A DNA stretch of 64,000 bases, taken from NCBI GenBank assembly GCA_041633555.1, contig JBFKFZ010000013.1, positions 6,764 through 70,763 on the forward strand, read 5' to 3'. This document shows positions 6,999-18,700 of this stretch, piece by piece. A program made the translations under genes and the position numbers. Below the pieces are notes generated by a model. It ran no database searches. It had not been told where the DNA came from and saw only the letters and a program-made list of their open reading frames with translations. The first letter of the stretch is position 1, and the number at the start of each line of letters is the position of its first letter. This DNA is from JAHEAO01 sp041633555. GTDB lineage: Bacteria; Pseudomonadota; Alphaproteobacteria; Rhodobacterales; Rhodobacteraceae.

Positions 6999-9017
6999 CT
7001 AGAGCAACTGCTCGACCTCAGCCGCGACCTTCTCGGCCGTGATGCCGAATTCCTCGTAGAGCTTCCCGGCGGGCGCCGATGCACCGAAGCCTTCCATGCC
7101 AACGAAAGCGGCCTTGGCCTCGCGGCCCCGTTCGCCCAGGAGCCACTGGTCCCAGCCGGACCGAACACCGGCCTCGACAGCCACGCGGACCGGGCCGGCG
7201 GGTAGGACCTTGCGGCGATAGGACGGGTCCTGCTCGGCAAAAAGCTCCATGCACGGCATCGAGACGACGCGGGTGCCGATGCCCTTTTCCTGCAGGATAT
7301 CACGGGCCTTCAGCGCGATCTCGACCTCTGAACCGCTCGCCATCAGGATCGCTTGCCGCCTGCCCTCGGCCTCTGCCAGGGCATAGGCGCCCTGCGCGCT
7401 GAGATTCTTCAGCTTGTGCTCGGTCCGGACGGTCGAGAGATTCTGCCGCGAAAGCGCCAGCACGGACGGCGTCCTGGTCGAGGTCAGGGCCAGTTCCCAG
7501 GCTTCCGCGGTCTCGACCGTGTCAGCCGGACGGAACGTCCAGCTGTTCGGCGTGGCGCGGCAGATCGAAAGGTGCTCGACCGGCTGGTGAGTCGGGCCAT
7601 CCTCGCCCAGCCCGATACTGTCATGAGTCATCACGAAGACGGTTGGTATCCCCATCAGCGCCGCCAGACGCATCGCCCCGCGCGCATAGTCAGTGAAACA
7701 CATGAACGTGCCGCCATAAGGCCGGACGCCGCCATGCAGCACCATGCCGTTCATCGCCGCCGCCATGCCATGTTCGCGGATGCCGAAATGAATGTAGCGG
7801 CCTTTTCGGTTTTCGGAGTTGAAGATGCCAAGATCAGGCGTCAGCGTGTTGTTGGACCCCGTCAGATCGGCAGAACCGCCGATGGTCTCGGCCATGATCG
7901 GGTTGATGACCTCCAGCACGTTTTCAGAGGATTTCCGGGTCGCGACTTTCGGCTTCGCCTCCGAGGTCTGCCGTTTCAGCGCCTTGATCGTCGCCGACAG
8001 CTTGCGCGGCGCTTCACCGGACATGACGCGCGCAAATTCCTTGCGGCGCCCGTCGGAAAGGGCGGCCATGCGGCCCTCCCACTCGGCGCGATCCGAAGCC
8101 CCGCGCGAGCCGATGGCCTCCCAGCCTTTCTTGATGTCGGACGGGATCTCGAAAGCCGGGCTGGACCAGCCATAGATCTCGCGCACCTTGGCGATCTCCT
8201 CGTCTCCCAGCGGCGAACCATGCGCCTTGGCGGTATCCTGTTTCGCGGGCGATCCGAAACCAATATGCGTCTTGCAGGCGATCATCGTCGGTTTCTTCGA
8301 CTTCTTGGCTGCGGTCAGCGCCTCATCGATGGCCCCCGGATCGTGACCGTCGCAGGACAGCACCTGCCAGCCCGCCGCCTGGAAGCGCTTCTTCTGATCG
8401 GTGATGTCCGACAGCGAGACCTCACCGTCGATCGAGATATTGTTGTCGTCCCAAAGCACGATCAGCTTCGACAGTTTCTGCATCCCTGCAAGGCCGATCG
8501 CCTCGTGGCTGACGCCTTCCATCAGGCATCCGTCGCCGGCGATCACATAGGTGTGGTGGTCAACCACCTTGCGCCCGAACCGCGCCCGCAGGGCTTCCTC
8601 GGCGATCGCGAATCCGACGGCGTTGGATAGCCCCTGTCCCAGCGGGCCGGTCGTCGTCTCGATGCCCTTGGCATGGCCATATTCGGGATGCCCGGCGGTC
8701 TTTGATCCCCACTGACGGAAATTGCGGATCTCGTCTATCGTCATGTCTTCGTAGCCGGTCAGATGCAGCAGCGCGTAGAGCAGCATCGAGCCATGCCCCG
8801 CCGACAGGATGAAGCGGTCGCGATCCGGCCAGTCGGGGGCCTTGGCGTCGAATTTCAGGTGCTTCTCAAAGAGCACGGTCGCGACATCGGCCATGCCCAT
8901 GGGCATCCCCGGATGACCGGAATTCGCGGCCTGAACCGCATCCATCGCCAGAACGCGAATCGCGGCGGCCTTGGTCCAGTGATCGGGGTGCTCTCGGCGC
9001 AGGTTGGCGATGTCCAC
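6999..9017 (-). CDS. tkt: Transketolase
   Basis: A 672-aa ThDP enzyme of the non-oxidative pentose phosphate and Calvin pathways. Visible: the N-terminal AANSGHPGMPMGMADV, the ThDP/Mg motif GDGCLMEGVSHEA with a distal NN, the pyrimidine-domain text FGIREHGMAAAMNG, and MTHDSIGLGEDGPTHQPVEHL. Full family length. The start is GTG at 9017 (MDIANLRREHPDHW) with an AGGAA site 9 nt upstream. It lies upstream of the two GAPDH genes, a common Rhodobacterales carbon-metabolism grouping. Confidence 0.96.
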   Translation of the reverse strand: MDIANLRREHPDHWTKAAAIRVLAMDAVQAANSGHPGMPMGMADVATVLFEKHLKFDAKAPDWPDRDRFILSAGHGSMLLYALLHLTGYEDMTIDEIRNFRQWGSKTAGHPEYGHAKGIETTTGPLGQGLSNAVGFAIAEEALRARFGRKVVDHHTYVIAGDGCLMEGVSHEAIGLAGMQKLSKLIVLWDDNNISIDGEVSLSDITDQKKRFQAAGWQVLSCDGHDPGAIDEALTAAKKSKKPTMIACKTHIGFGSPAKQDTAKAHGSPLGDEEIAKVREIYGWSSPAFEIPSDIKKGWEAIGSRGASDRAEWEGRMAALSDGRRKEFARVMSGEAPRKLSATIKALKRQTSEAKPKVATRKSSENVLEVINPIMAETIGGSADLTGSNNTLTPDLGIFNSENRKGRYIHFGIREHGMAAAMNGMVLHGGVRPYGGTFMCFTDYARGAMRLAALMGIPTVFVMTHDSIGLGEDGPTHQPVEHLSICRATPNSWTFRPADTVETAEAWELALTSTRTPSVLALSRQNLSTVRTEHKLKNLSAQGAYALAEAEGRRQAILMASGSEVEIALKARDILQEKGIGTRVVSMPCMELFAEQDPSYRRKVLPAGPVRVAVEAGVRSGWDQWLLGERGREAKAAFVGMEGFGASAPAGKLYEEFGITAEKVAAEVEQLL

Positions 9018-9209
9018 GGGGCGAATTCCTTTGATTTGTTTGGTCAGGCGGTTGATAGCAGCGAAATGCGGAAGATCAAGAAGACTGGACCTGTTCTCCA
9101 GCGGAAAGCGCCGATTCGGGGTAACCGGCTGCCGTTCGCTTGACTTTGCTCTGGCCGATCTGAATTCTGCCGCTATTGTGACCGGCGAACTCAGGCAGCA
9201 GGATCAAAG

Positions 9210-9692
9210 ATGAGCGATATCACCGAGCTGGAGCGGCGGATTACCAACGCGCTGGACCGCATCGACACCGGGTTGGCGAAAGTCGGCAAGGGCAGCGGTG
9301 CCGATATGGCTGCGGATATTGCAAAACTCCGTGAAGCGCTGGAGACCGAGCAAAGCGCCAACGCCCAGCTGGAAGAACGCGTCAAGGTGATCCGCGATCG
9401 GCAGGAACAGACGGTCAGCGCGCTAGAGGCCGAGGTGGCGCGGCTGCGCGAATCGGCTGCGAAACATGATGGCGAGCTGCAACGCTTGAAACGAATCAAT
9501 GATCAATTGCGCCAGAACAACAACGCGCTGCGAGAGGCGAATGAGCAGGGCGTCGGTGACGCGCATCTGATCAACAAGTCGATGACCACCGAACTGGAGG
9601 CGCTGCGCGCCAGCCGGGAGGCCGAACGCGCCGAACTGGACCAGGTTCTAGGGGAGTTGAAGCCGCTTCTGGAAGGGGGATCGAATGCCTGA
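9210..9692 (+). CDS. Coiled-coil protein encoded with ZapA
   Basis: A 160-aa protein that is almost entirely predicted coiled coil from about residue 38 to 152 (heptads through KLREALETEQSANAQLEERV and LRQNNNALREANEQ). It has no signal peptide or catalytic motif. Its 3' end overlaps the zapA start by 8 bp, so the two are almost certainly translated together. A role as a ZapA partner in Z-ring organisation, analogous to ZapB, is an inference from this coupling. Confidence 0.85.
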   Translation: MSDITELERRITNALDRIDTGLAKVGKGSGADMAADIAKLREALETEQSANAQLEERVKVIRDRQEQTVSALEAEVARLRESAAKHDGELQRLKRINDQLRQNNNALREANEQGVGDAHLINKSMTTELEALRASREAERAELDQVLGELKPLLEGGSNA

Positions 9693-10080
9693 CGTGAAGG
9701 TTTCCATCGGGGGGCGCGAATTCGAAGTGGCCTGCCAGGAGGGCGAAGAGCATTTCCTGAGGTCAGCCGCCGCAATGCTGGATGCCGAGGCCTCTGTCCT
9801 CAGCGACCAGATCGGACGGATGCCGGAAAGCCGGATGCTGCTGATGGCCGGGCTGATGCTGGCCGACAAGACCGCCGGGGTCGACGAACAGTTGCGTGGG
9901 CTTGAACAGAAGTTGTCCGCCCAGGACAAGCTGATCGAGGAACTCCGAAACCAGCCCGAGCCGCCCGCCAAGACCGTGGAAGTCGCGGTAATCCCGCCGC
10001 AACTGAGCGAGTCACTAGCCGAAATTGCCGCCCGCACGGAATCGCTGGCCGCCGCGATCGAGGACAAGGTCGCGGGCTGA
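9685..10080 (+). CDS. zapA: Cell division protein ZapA
   Basis: A 131-aa ZapA: the N-terminal globular part starts MPDVKVSIGGREFEVACQEGEEHFLRSAAAMLD and runs to about residue 75, followed by a coiled coil with a C-terminal tail longer than in E. coli ZapA. ZapA bundles FtsZ filaments at midcell. The gene overlaps the preceding coiled-coil gene and is convergent with the reductase gene that ends at 10089. Confidence 0.88.
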   Translation: MPDVKVSIGGREFEVACQEGEEHFLRSAAAMLDAEASVLSDQIGRMPESRMLLMAGLMLADKTAGVDEQLRGLEQKLSAQDKLIEELRNQPEPPAKTVEVAVIPPQLSESLAEIAARTESLAAAIEDKVAG

Positions 10081-10088
10081 CCCGCTGA

Positions 10089-10643
10089 TCAGTGGTTATT
10101 CACGAAGTAGCGTGTCTGCGTCAGTCCGTTCGGCCAGCTTTGTGTCCCCGCCAGCTCCAGCGTGATGTCCCGGCCGGTTGCCCCGAACAGCGGAATGCCG
10201 TCGCCCAGGAGGATTGGCAGGCGCGTGATGGTCATCTCGGAAATCAAACCGTCGCGCAGGCAGGACTGGATCAGCGCGCCGCCATCCACTTGGGCTGCGC
10301 GCCAGCCGCCCTTGGCAAGATCGGCCATTGCCTCACGGGGCGCCGCGTTGCGGATCTCGACCTTGCCCGAAAGCGATGCGGGCACATCCCCATTCGACAA
10401 TGACCTGCTGAGAACCACCACCGGTTGGGTGTAGGGCCAGTCGCCGAATCCCAGCGCCGTGCGAAAGGTGTTGGACCCCATCATCAGCCCGTCGACGCCC
10501 GAGATGAAGCGCGCATAGCCGAAATCCTCGCCCTCGAGATCGGCCATGTCCAGCCAGTCGATGCCGCCATCCGTGCGCGCAATATAGCCGTCGAGGCTGG
10601 TGGCGATGAAGACGCGCCCTTCGCAGGGGCGATCCCGGGTCAA
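10089..10643 (-). CDS. RibD C-terminal / dihydrofolate-reductase-like oxidoreductase
   Basis: A 184-aa protein of the family using NAD(P)H on pteridine-like substrates: GRVFIATSLDGYIARTDGGIDWL at the N-terminus, LMMGSNTFRT, VVVLSRSL, and VDGGALIQSCLRDGLISEMTI. No ATG precedes the conserved N-terminus; the best start is the TTG at 10643-10641 that overlaps the grxD stop as TTGA, implying translational coupling. A long open frame continues upstream through grxD but has no family similarity there. The substrate is unknown. Confidence 0.8.
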   Translation of the reverse strand: MTRDRPCEGRVFIATSLDGYIARTDGGIDWLDMADLEGEDFGYARFISGVDGLMMGSNTFRTALGFGDWPYTQPVVVLSRSLSNGDVPASLSGKVEIRNAAPREAMADLAKGGWRAAQVDGGALIQSCLRDGLISEMTITRLPILLGDGIPLFGATGRDITLELAGTQSWPNGLTQTRYFVNNH

Positions 10644-11002
10644 CCGTTGGCTTCGCGGATCTTGTCGGCGGCTTCCTTGTTGTAGCCGACACCCTTGGCC
10701 TCGAACAGCTGGTCCAGCTCGCCCGAGAGGGTCATTTCGGTGATGATGTCGCAGCCGCCGACAAACTCGCCCTTGACATAAAGTTGCGGGATCGTCGGCC
10801 AGTCCGAATAGTCCTTGATGCCCTGGCGGATTTCCTCGTCCGCCAGAACGTTCACATCGGCATAGTCCACGCCCATGAAATTCAGGACGCCCGCGACGCG
10901 GGACGAAAACCCACATTGCGGCATCATCTTGGTGCCCTTCATGAACAGGACCACGTCATTCGTGGTCACTGTATCCTTGATCCTGCTATCCGTGTCGGAC
11001 AT
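10640..11002 (-). CDS. grxD: Monothiol glutaredoxin, Grx4 type
   Basis: A 120-aa CGFS glutaredoxin. The active-site CGFS is in MMPQCGFSSRVAG (about residue 30), followed by WPTIPQLYVKGEFVGGCDI, the glutathione-binding segment. Such proteins carry [2Fe-2S] clusters and work with BolA in iron-sulfur trafficking. bolA lies immediately upstream, 4 bp away, which supports this role. Confidence 0.95.
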   Translation of the reverse strand: MSDTDSRIKDTVTTNDVVLFMKGTKMMPQCGFSSRVAGVLNFMGVDYADVNVLADEEIRQGIKDYSDWPTIPQLYVKGEFVGGCDIITEMTLSGELDQLFEAKGVGYNKEAADKIREANG

Positions 11003-11006
11003 CTGA

Positions 11007-11249
11007 TTACTCCGGTGCTTTGGTGGTCAGGGCCAGCGCGTGCAATTCGCCTGCGCTGCCGTCCATCTTTCCCTTGAGGGCGGCATAGACCGCCCGCTGT
11101 TGCTGGACGCGGTTCATATCCTTGAAACTCGCGTCAATCACCTCGGCCGCATAGTGATTTCCGTCGCCCGCCAGATCGGTGATCGTGATCTTGGCATTGG
11201 GAAAACTCTCGCGGATAAGGTCCTCGATTTCGCGGGCTTCAATGGCCAT
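11007..11249 (-). CDS. bolA: BolA-family protein
   Basis: An 80-aa BolA: the helix IEDLIRESFPNAKITITDLAGDGNHYAAEVI followed by the class motif HYAAEVIDASFKDMNRVQQQRAVYAALKGKM with the conserved His. It forms heterodimers with CGFS glutaredoxins, and the next gene is grxD. It is part of a purL-bolA-grxD minus-strand run. Confidence 0.94.
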   Translation of the reverse strand: MAIEAREIEDLIRESFPNAKITITDLAGDGNHYAAEVIDASFKDMNRVQQQRAVYAALKGKMDGSAGELHALALTTKAPE

Positions 11250-11323
11250 AGGCGCCTCCGTTGGATCTTGTCTCTTGATGTAGAGCGCACAGGAGGGGCG
11301 CGCAAGTGGCCCGTGCGGGCGGT

Positions 11324-13483
<2,160 letters not shown>

Positions 13484-13660
13484 CTGGTCCCCCGGGATGT
13501 CTTCGCGCATCTCTTAGTGCAGATGATCGCGGGGGAAAAGGTACCCTCAGCAAAGGATATCAGACCAGTGAGCCATCGAATTCGGCAAGTGTTGCGTGAC
13601 ACTGGATTGACCTTTCGCGCGGCGGGTCCAATGTAACAAGGACAAAAGAAGGCCGTACAG

Positions 13661-14458
13661 ATGCGCGATCGACCAGTCGTTTATCACGTCCCAGTCTGCC
13701 CGTTCTCGCAGCGGCTGGAGATTCTGCTGGAACTGAAGGGGCAGAAGGATGCGGTCGAGTTTCGAGTTGTCGACATCACGCGGCCGCGCGACCCCGATCT
13801 GCTGAGGAAAACGCGCGGCACAACAGCGCTTCCGGTACTGGAGATGCCGGCCGGCCTGATCCTAAAGGAAAGCTTGGTGCTGCTGGGCTATCTGGATGAA
13901 ACGCTTTCTGAGGTTTCGGTACGGCGGCACGATCCCTATGAACATGCCATCGAGTCGATGCTCATCGCCAATGAGGGGCCCTTTACCACGGCCGGTTATT
14001 CTCTTGTGATGAACCAGGACCCGACGGCGCGGCAGGGCTTGCTGGACAGGCTTCTCGGGCTTTATCGCGTCCTGAACGATTTCCTGCTCCACCATAACCC
14101 CGAAGGGACCTATCTCTTTGACCGGTTTGGACTGGCGGAAACCGTGTTCACACCGATGTTCAACCGTTTCTGGTTTGTTGATTATTATGAAGAGTTCGAG
14201 CTCCCCTCCAGCGCCGATTATGACCGCGTGAGGAGGTGGCGGGATGCGTGTCAGGGACATTCTGCGGCCCAACAGGTCAGCTTCGAGGAAATCGTAAAGC
14301 TCTATTACGACTACTCTCGCGGCGCTGGAAACGGCGCCCTGCCGGATGGCCGCCAGGTTTCAAGCTTTGCCTTTAATCCGCATTGGCGCGATCGGCCTTG
14401 GCCACCGAACAAAAAGTACGGAAGCGCCGCAACGGATGCCGAACTTGGCCTGCGATAA
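13661..14458 (+). CDS. Glutathione S-transferase-like protein
   Basis: A 265-aa protein with a thioredoxin-fold N-terminus (PVVYHVPVCPFSQRLEILLELKG, where CPFS occupies the glutathione site, then LPVLEMPAGLILKESLVLLGYLDE). A helical C-terminal domain follows. The CPxS start resembles omega/DHAR-like or stringent-starvation-type GSTs. The substrate is not evident. It is divergent from purL and monocistronic. Confidence 0.8.
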   Translation: MRDRPVVYHVPVCPFSQRLEILLELKGQKDAVEFRVVDITRPRDPDLLRKTRGTTALPVLEMPAGLILKESLVLLGYLDETLSEVSVRRHDPYEHAIESMLIANEGPFTTAGYSLVMNQDPTARQGLLDRLLGLYRVLNDFLLHHNPEGTYLFDRFGLAETVFTPMFNRFWFVDYYEEFELPSSADYDRVRRWRDACQGHSAAQQVSFEEIVKLYYDYSRGAGNGALPDGRQVSSFAFNPHWRDRPWPPNKKYGSAATDAELGLR

Positions 14459-14526
14459 GATCAGGTGGGCACATTGACAATCGGGCTGGGCGGAATTGCC
14501 TGCTGACTGCATATAGAGGATGGTTC

Positions 14527-14554
14527 AAAAAAAAGGCCGGGCAAAAGCCCGGCC
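14527..14554 (-). terminator. Rho-independent terminator downstream of the LysR gene at 14697
   Basis: Perfect 8-bp GGCCGGGC/GCCCGGCC stem with a 4-nt loop (14535-14554). On the minus strand it is followed by eight T residues (14534-14527), a textbook terminator for the LysR gene at 14697. On the plus strand the same hairpin is followed by an AGGGAGG ribosome site and an ATG at 14580. Confidence 0.75.
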
Positions 14555-14696
14555 AAGTCCAACAGGGAGGTAAAAGCCAATGAGAGTTGCCTCAACCATC
14601 GACTTCCCGTCCCAAATAAGTCGGCATCGCCAAGCCTTCAAGAAAAAAACGCGGCTCTGGGTGCAAAGCTGCTATGCGTGTTCTGCATATCCCACA

Positions 14697-15605
14697 CTAG
14701 CTGGTGTCTGCTTCGACCCTCTGGCGTTTGCGCTGCGCCGTGATTTCCTCCATCACGAAATCCCGGAACGCAGAGATGCGTTTGGATTGTCGCAGTTCCT
14801 CGGGATAGGCGAGGAAGACCGGAACTTCATTCGATTCGATTTCCGGCAGTACCCGTACCAGCTCGGGAAAGTCCTCTGACAGGTAATCGGGCAGGACCCC
14901 AACGCCGAGATTGTTCAGGATGGCCTGAAGAACACCGAAATAGTTATTCACGGTCAGGGTCGAGGGGATGTCGTGGGCCAGCAGCTCCTGCACCAGCGTG
15001 GCGCCCGCGGCAACTTGCGGAGAAGTTGTATTCTGACAGATCAGCCGATGAGCCGACAGGTCCCTTGGCCGACGCGGTGTGCCTTTGGCGTCGAGATATG
15101 GCTGGGTTGCATATAGCCGCATGCGGACCGACATCAGGCGCCGACGGATCAGGTCGGCCTGGCTGGGCTCTTTCATCCGGATCGCCACATCTGCCTCGCG
15201 CATCGGCAGGTCCAGCACGCGTTCTTCGAGCATCAGATCGATCTTCAGATCGGGGTACTTTTCGTAGAACTTAGGCAGGCGCGGCGCCAGCCAAAGCGTT
15301 CCGAAAGCGGTCGTGGTCGTGATGCGAAGCTCTCCGAACACTTCCTCTTCGCTGTCGCGTATCCGTGCGGCGGCGGCATCGAGCCGCCTGTACATCGAGC
15401 TGGTCGCGTCAAACAACAACTCGCCCTGTTCGGTAAGAATCAGTCCCCGCGCATGGCGATGAAAAAGCGTCGTGTTCAGGCTTTCCTCGAGCGCCCTTAT
15501 CTGGCGGGACACTGCCGATTGGGAAAGATGCAGAGAGTCGCCCGCATGGGTCAGACTGCCCGCGTCCGCCACGGCGTGAAATATCCTAAGCTTGTCCCAG
15601 TCCAT
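14697..15605 (-). CDS. LysR-family regulator divergent from indolepyruvate oxidoreductase
   Basis: A 302-aa LysR protein: HTH at about residues 3-62 (LRIFHAVADAGSLTHAGDSLHLSQSAVSRQI) and an effector domain from about 90 (ITTTTAFGTLWLAPRLPKFYEKYPDL). It is divergent from the 15760 gene, with a 154-bp gap that contains a strong inverted repeat. It may control that enzyme, but the protein is of a widespread, often orphan LysR type. A terminator lies at 14527-14554. Confidence 0.9.
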   Translation of the reverse strand: MDWDKLRIFHAVADAGSLTHAGDSLHLSQSAVSRQIRALEESLNTTLFHRHARGLILTEQGELLFDATSSMYRRLDAAAARIRDSEEEVFGELRITTTTAFGTLWLAPRLPKFYEKYPDLKIDLMLEERVLDLPMREADVAIRMKEPSQADLIRRRLMSVRMRLYATQPYLDAKGTPRRPRDLSAHRLICQNTTSPQVAAGATLVQELLAHDIPSTLTVNNYFGVLQAILNNLGVGVLPDYLSEDFPELVRVLPEIESNEVPVFLAYPEELRQSKRISAFRDFVMEEITAQRKRQRVEADTS

Positions 15606-15701
15606 TCCGTCTCAACCAATACCCGTTAGCGCGCGACAATTTTATAAGAGTTACTTGCAAGTTGGGGGCGATTGCAAACGCTGAGGTGAAGGAAATTCAC
15701 T

Positions 15702-15729
15702 TTGTAGGTCAGCAAATTTGACCTATAAT
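15702..15729 (+). promoter_or_regulatory. Promoter with an embedded operator upstream of indolepyruvate oxidoreductase
   Basis: A consensus TATAAT (-10) is at 15724-15729, with a TTGTAG/TTTGTA -35-like hexamer at about 15701-15707. Between them is a perfect inverted repeat, TAGGTCA-N7-TGACCTA (15705-15725). A repressor bound here would cover the -10 element. The regulator may be the divergent LysR or a GntR/Lrp-type protein encoded elsewhere. Confidence 0.6.
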
Positions 15730-15759
15730 GAACTAACAAGGAAATCCGGGAGGCACGAC

Positions 15760-18700
15760 ATGGGCAAGCAGGACATCTCACTTCACGACAAGTTCGACCT
15801 GTCGAAATCCACCGTTCTGATGAACGGAACCCAGGCGCTTGTTCGACTGATGCTGATGCAGAAGGCGCGCGACAAGGCAGCGGGCCTGAACACGGCGGGC
15901 TATGTCACCGGGTATCGCGGTTCGCCGCTGGGTGGTGTCGACCTGCAGATGAGCAAGGCGCGCAAGGATCTCGATGCCGCCGACGTCGTCTTTCAGGAAG
16001 GGCTGAACGAGGATCTGGCCGCCACGGCGCTCTGGGGGTCGCAGCAGTCCGAGTTGCGCGGCGAGGGCAAGTTCGACGGTGTGTTCGGTCTTTGGTACGG
16101 CAAGGGCCCCGGCGTCGACCGGTCGGGCGATGTCATGCGTCACGCCAACATGGCGGGGTCATCGCCCCATGGCGGTGTCGTGATGGCGATGGGCGACGAC
16201 CATACCGGCGAAAGCTCGACCACTCTGCACCAGTCGGATTGGGCACTCGTAGATGTTTACATGCCGGTACTGTCGCCTGCCGGCGTGCAGGAAATCCTTG
16301 ACTACGGCCTCTACGGCTACGCGCTGTCGCGTTTCACCGGCATGTGGGTCGGCCTGAAGGTCATGAAGGACACCATCGAGGTAACCTCGGTGGTCGACGG
16401 GCAGCCCGATCGGATGAATTTCGTGACGCCGGACTTCAAGATGCCGGATGGCGGGCTCAACATCCGCCTTGCCGACACGCCCGTCGCGCAGGAAGCGCGG
16501 ATGATAGATTACAAGAGGTTCGCCGCGGAAGCCTTTGCCAGGGCTAATAAAATCGACAAGAGAGTCTGGGGCAGGCCGGGCGCGAAGATCGGCTTTGTCG
16601 CGGCTGGCAAGAACTGGCTGGACCTGATGCATGCGATGCATCTCCTGGGGATTGACCGGCACGAGGCGGAGCGGCTTGGCATCACGACTTACAAGGTCGG
16701 GCAGACCTGGCCGCTCGATATGAAGAGCTTTCACGACTGGGCCGAGGGGCTGGAACTGATCGTGGTGGTCGAGGAAAAGCGCAAGCTGATCGAGGTACAG
16801 GTCAAGGAGGCCCTGTTCGAGGACCAGCACCGCCGAGTCTATGGCTGGATGAAGGACGGCGTCGAGCTGTTTCCGACCCGCCATGCCCTTCAGCCCACGC
16901 ATATCGCGAAATGCCTCGGCAAGGTGCTGATCGAAGAGGGGCGAGGCACGGACAGTTTAAAGGCCGGTCTGCAAGTCATTGAAGACGCTGAAAGAGCTGA
17001 CAATGCCCCGGAACTTGCCTCGCGGCTACCATTCTTTTGTTCGGGCTGCCCGCACAACACCTCGACGCGGCTGCCGAAAGGCGCGCGTGCCTATGCCGGG
17101 ATCGGCTGTCACTACATGGTGCAGTGGATGGACCGCGACACGGTCGGCTTTACCCAGATGGGGGGAGAGGGTGCCAACTGGATCGGCGAGGCTCCCTTCT
17201 CGAAGCGCTCCCATGTATTCCAGAATCTCGGTGACGGCACCTACAACCATTCCGGCGTGCTGGCGATCCGCGCCGCTCTCGCGGCCGGCACGACGATCAC
17301 CTACAAGATCCTCTTCAATGATGCCGTCGCGATGACCGGCGGTCAGAAGAACGAGGGCGGCCTGACCGCCGCCCGGATCGCGCGCGAAGTGCAGGCGATG
17401 GGCGTCGAGCATCTCACCGTCGTCTACGACGACAAGGAGGATATCGATTTTGCCGACTTCCCCAAGGGAATCGACAAGCACCCGCGGTCGGAGCTGATCA
17501 GTATTCAGGAGAAATTCAGTAAGATCAGTGGAGTGTCAGTCATTCTTTATGTACAAACCTGCGCCGCAGAGAAACGTCGCCGCCGCAAGCGCGGGCAGTT
17601 TCCCGATCCTGACAAGCGGGTCTTCATCAATACCGATATCTGCGAAGGTTGCGGTGATTGCGGCGTCCAGTCGAACTGCGTCTCGATCGTCCCGGTCGAA
17701 ACCGAGTTCGGGCGCAAGCGCGCCATCGACCAGTCTTCGTGCAACAAGGATTTTTCCTGTCTGCAGGGATTCTGCCCGTCCTTCGTGACGATCGAAGGCG
17801 CGAAGATCCGGAAATCCGCTGCCGTGGATCTGGACCTGGGCGACCTGCCCGACCCGGAACTGCCGGCAATCAATGGCACGCATAACGTCGTCATCACCGG
17901 GGTCGGCGGCACGGGCGTCGTCACCATCGGTGCGGTCATGGCGATGGCCGCCTATCTCGATGGCAAGGGCGCCGGCATGATGGAAATGGCAGGACTCGCG
18001 CAAAAGGGCGGGGCCGTACATATTCACTGCCGCTTGGCGAACAAGCCCGAAGATATCAGCGCAATCCGCGTCTCGACCGGCGAATGCGATACGCTGATCG
18101 GTGGCGACCTGGTCGTCAGTGCAGGGTCCAAGACGCTGGGGCTTATGCGATCCGGGCGCACAGGCGGTGTCGTCAACAGCCATGAGATCATTACCGGCGA
18201 ATTTACCCGTAACACCGAGTTCAAGCTGCCGACCGAGCAACTGGCACTGTCGCTGGAGGCGCGGCTGGGCGACCGGCTGGCGATGTTCGACGCCTCTGAA
18301 CTGGCCCGAGTGGTGCTGGGGGATTCAATCTTTTCGAACATGATGATGCTGGGCGCCGCCTGGCAGCGCGGACTGGTACCGCTGACGCATGAGGCGATAT
18401 TGCGGGCTGTGGAACTCAACGGTGCTGCGGTCGAGGGCAACAAGCGTGCCTTCGAGATTGGACGCTGGGCGGCGCTCAACCCCGTCGAAGTGAATAAACT
18501 GCTAACCCCCGATGTCGTCGCACTACCGAAATCCCTCGAGGAGCGCATCGCGTTCCGCGCCGATCACCTCGTGCAGTACCAGTCGAAGCGGCTTGCCAAG
18601 CGGTATCGCAAACTGGTCGACGGCGTGAGTGACGCCCGGCTCAAGGAGGCGGTTGTCAAGGGGTATCACAAGGTTCTGGCCTACAAGGACGAATATGAAG

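Noticed and set aside
10644..10916. N-terminal extension of the DHFR-like gene through grxD
   Set aside because: The open frame is only a shadow of grxD; the family starts at GRVFIATS, and TTG 10643 is a better start.
15617..15630. Third LacI-like operator near the LysR gene (ccgttagcgcgcgacaat)
   Set aside because: Only one arm matches and the spacing is off.
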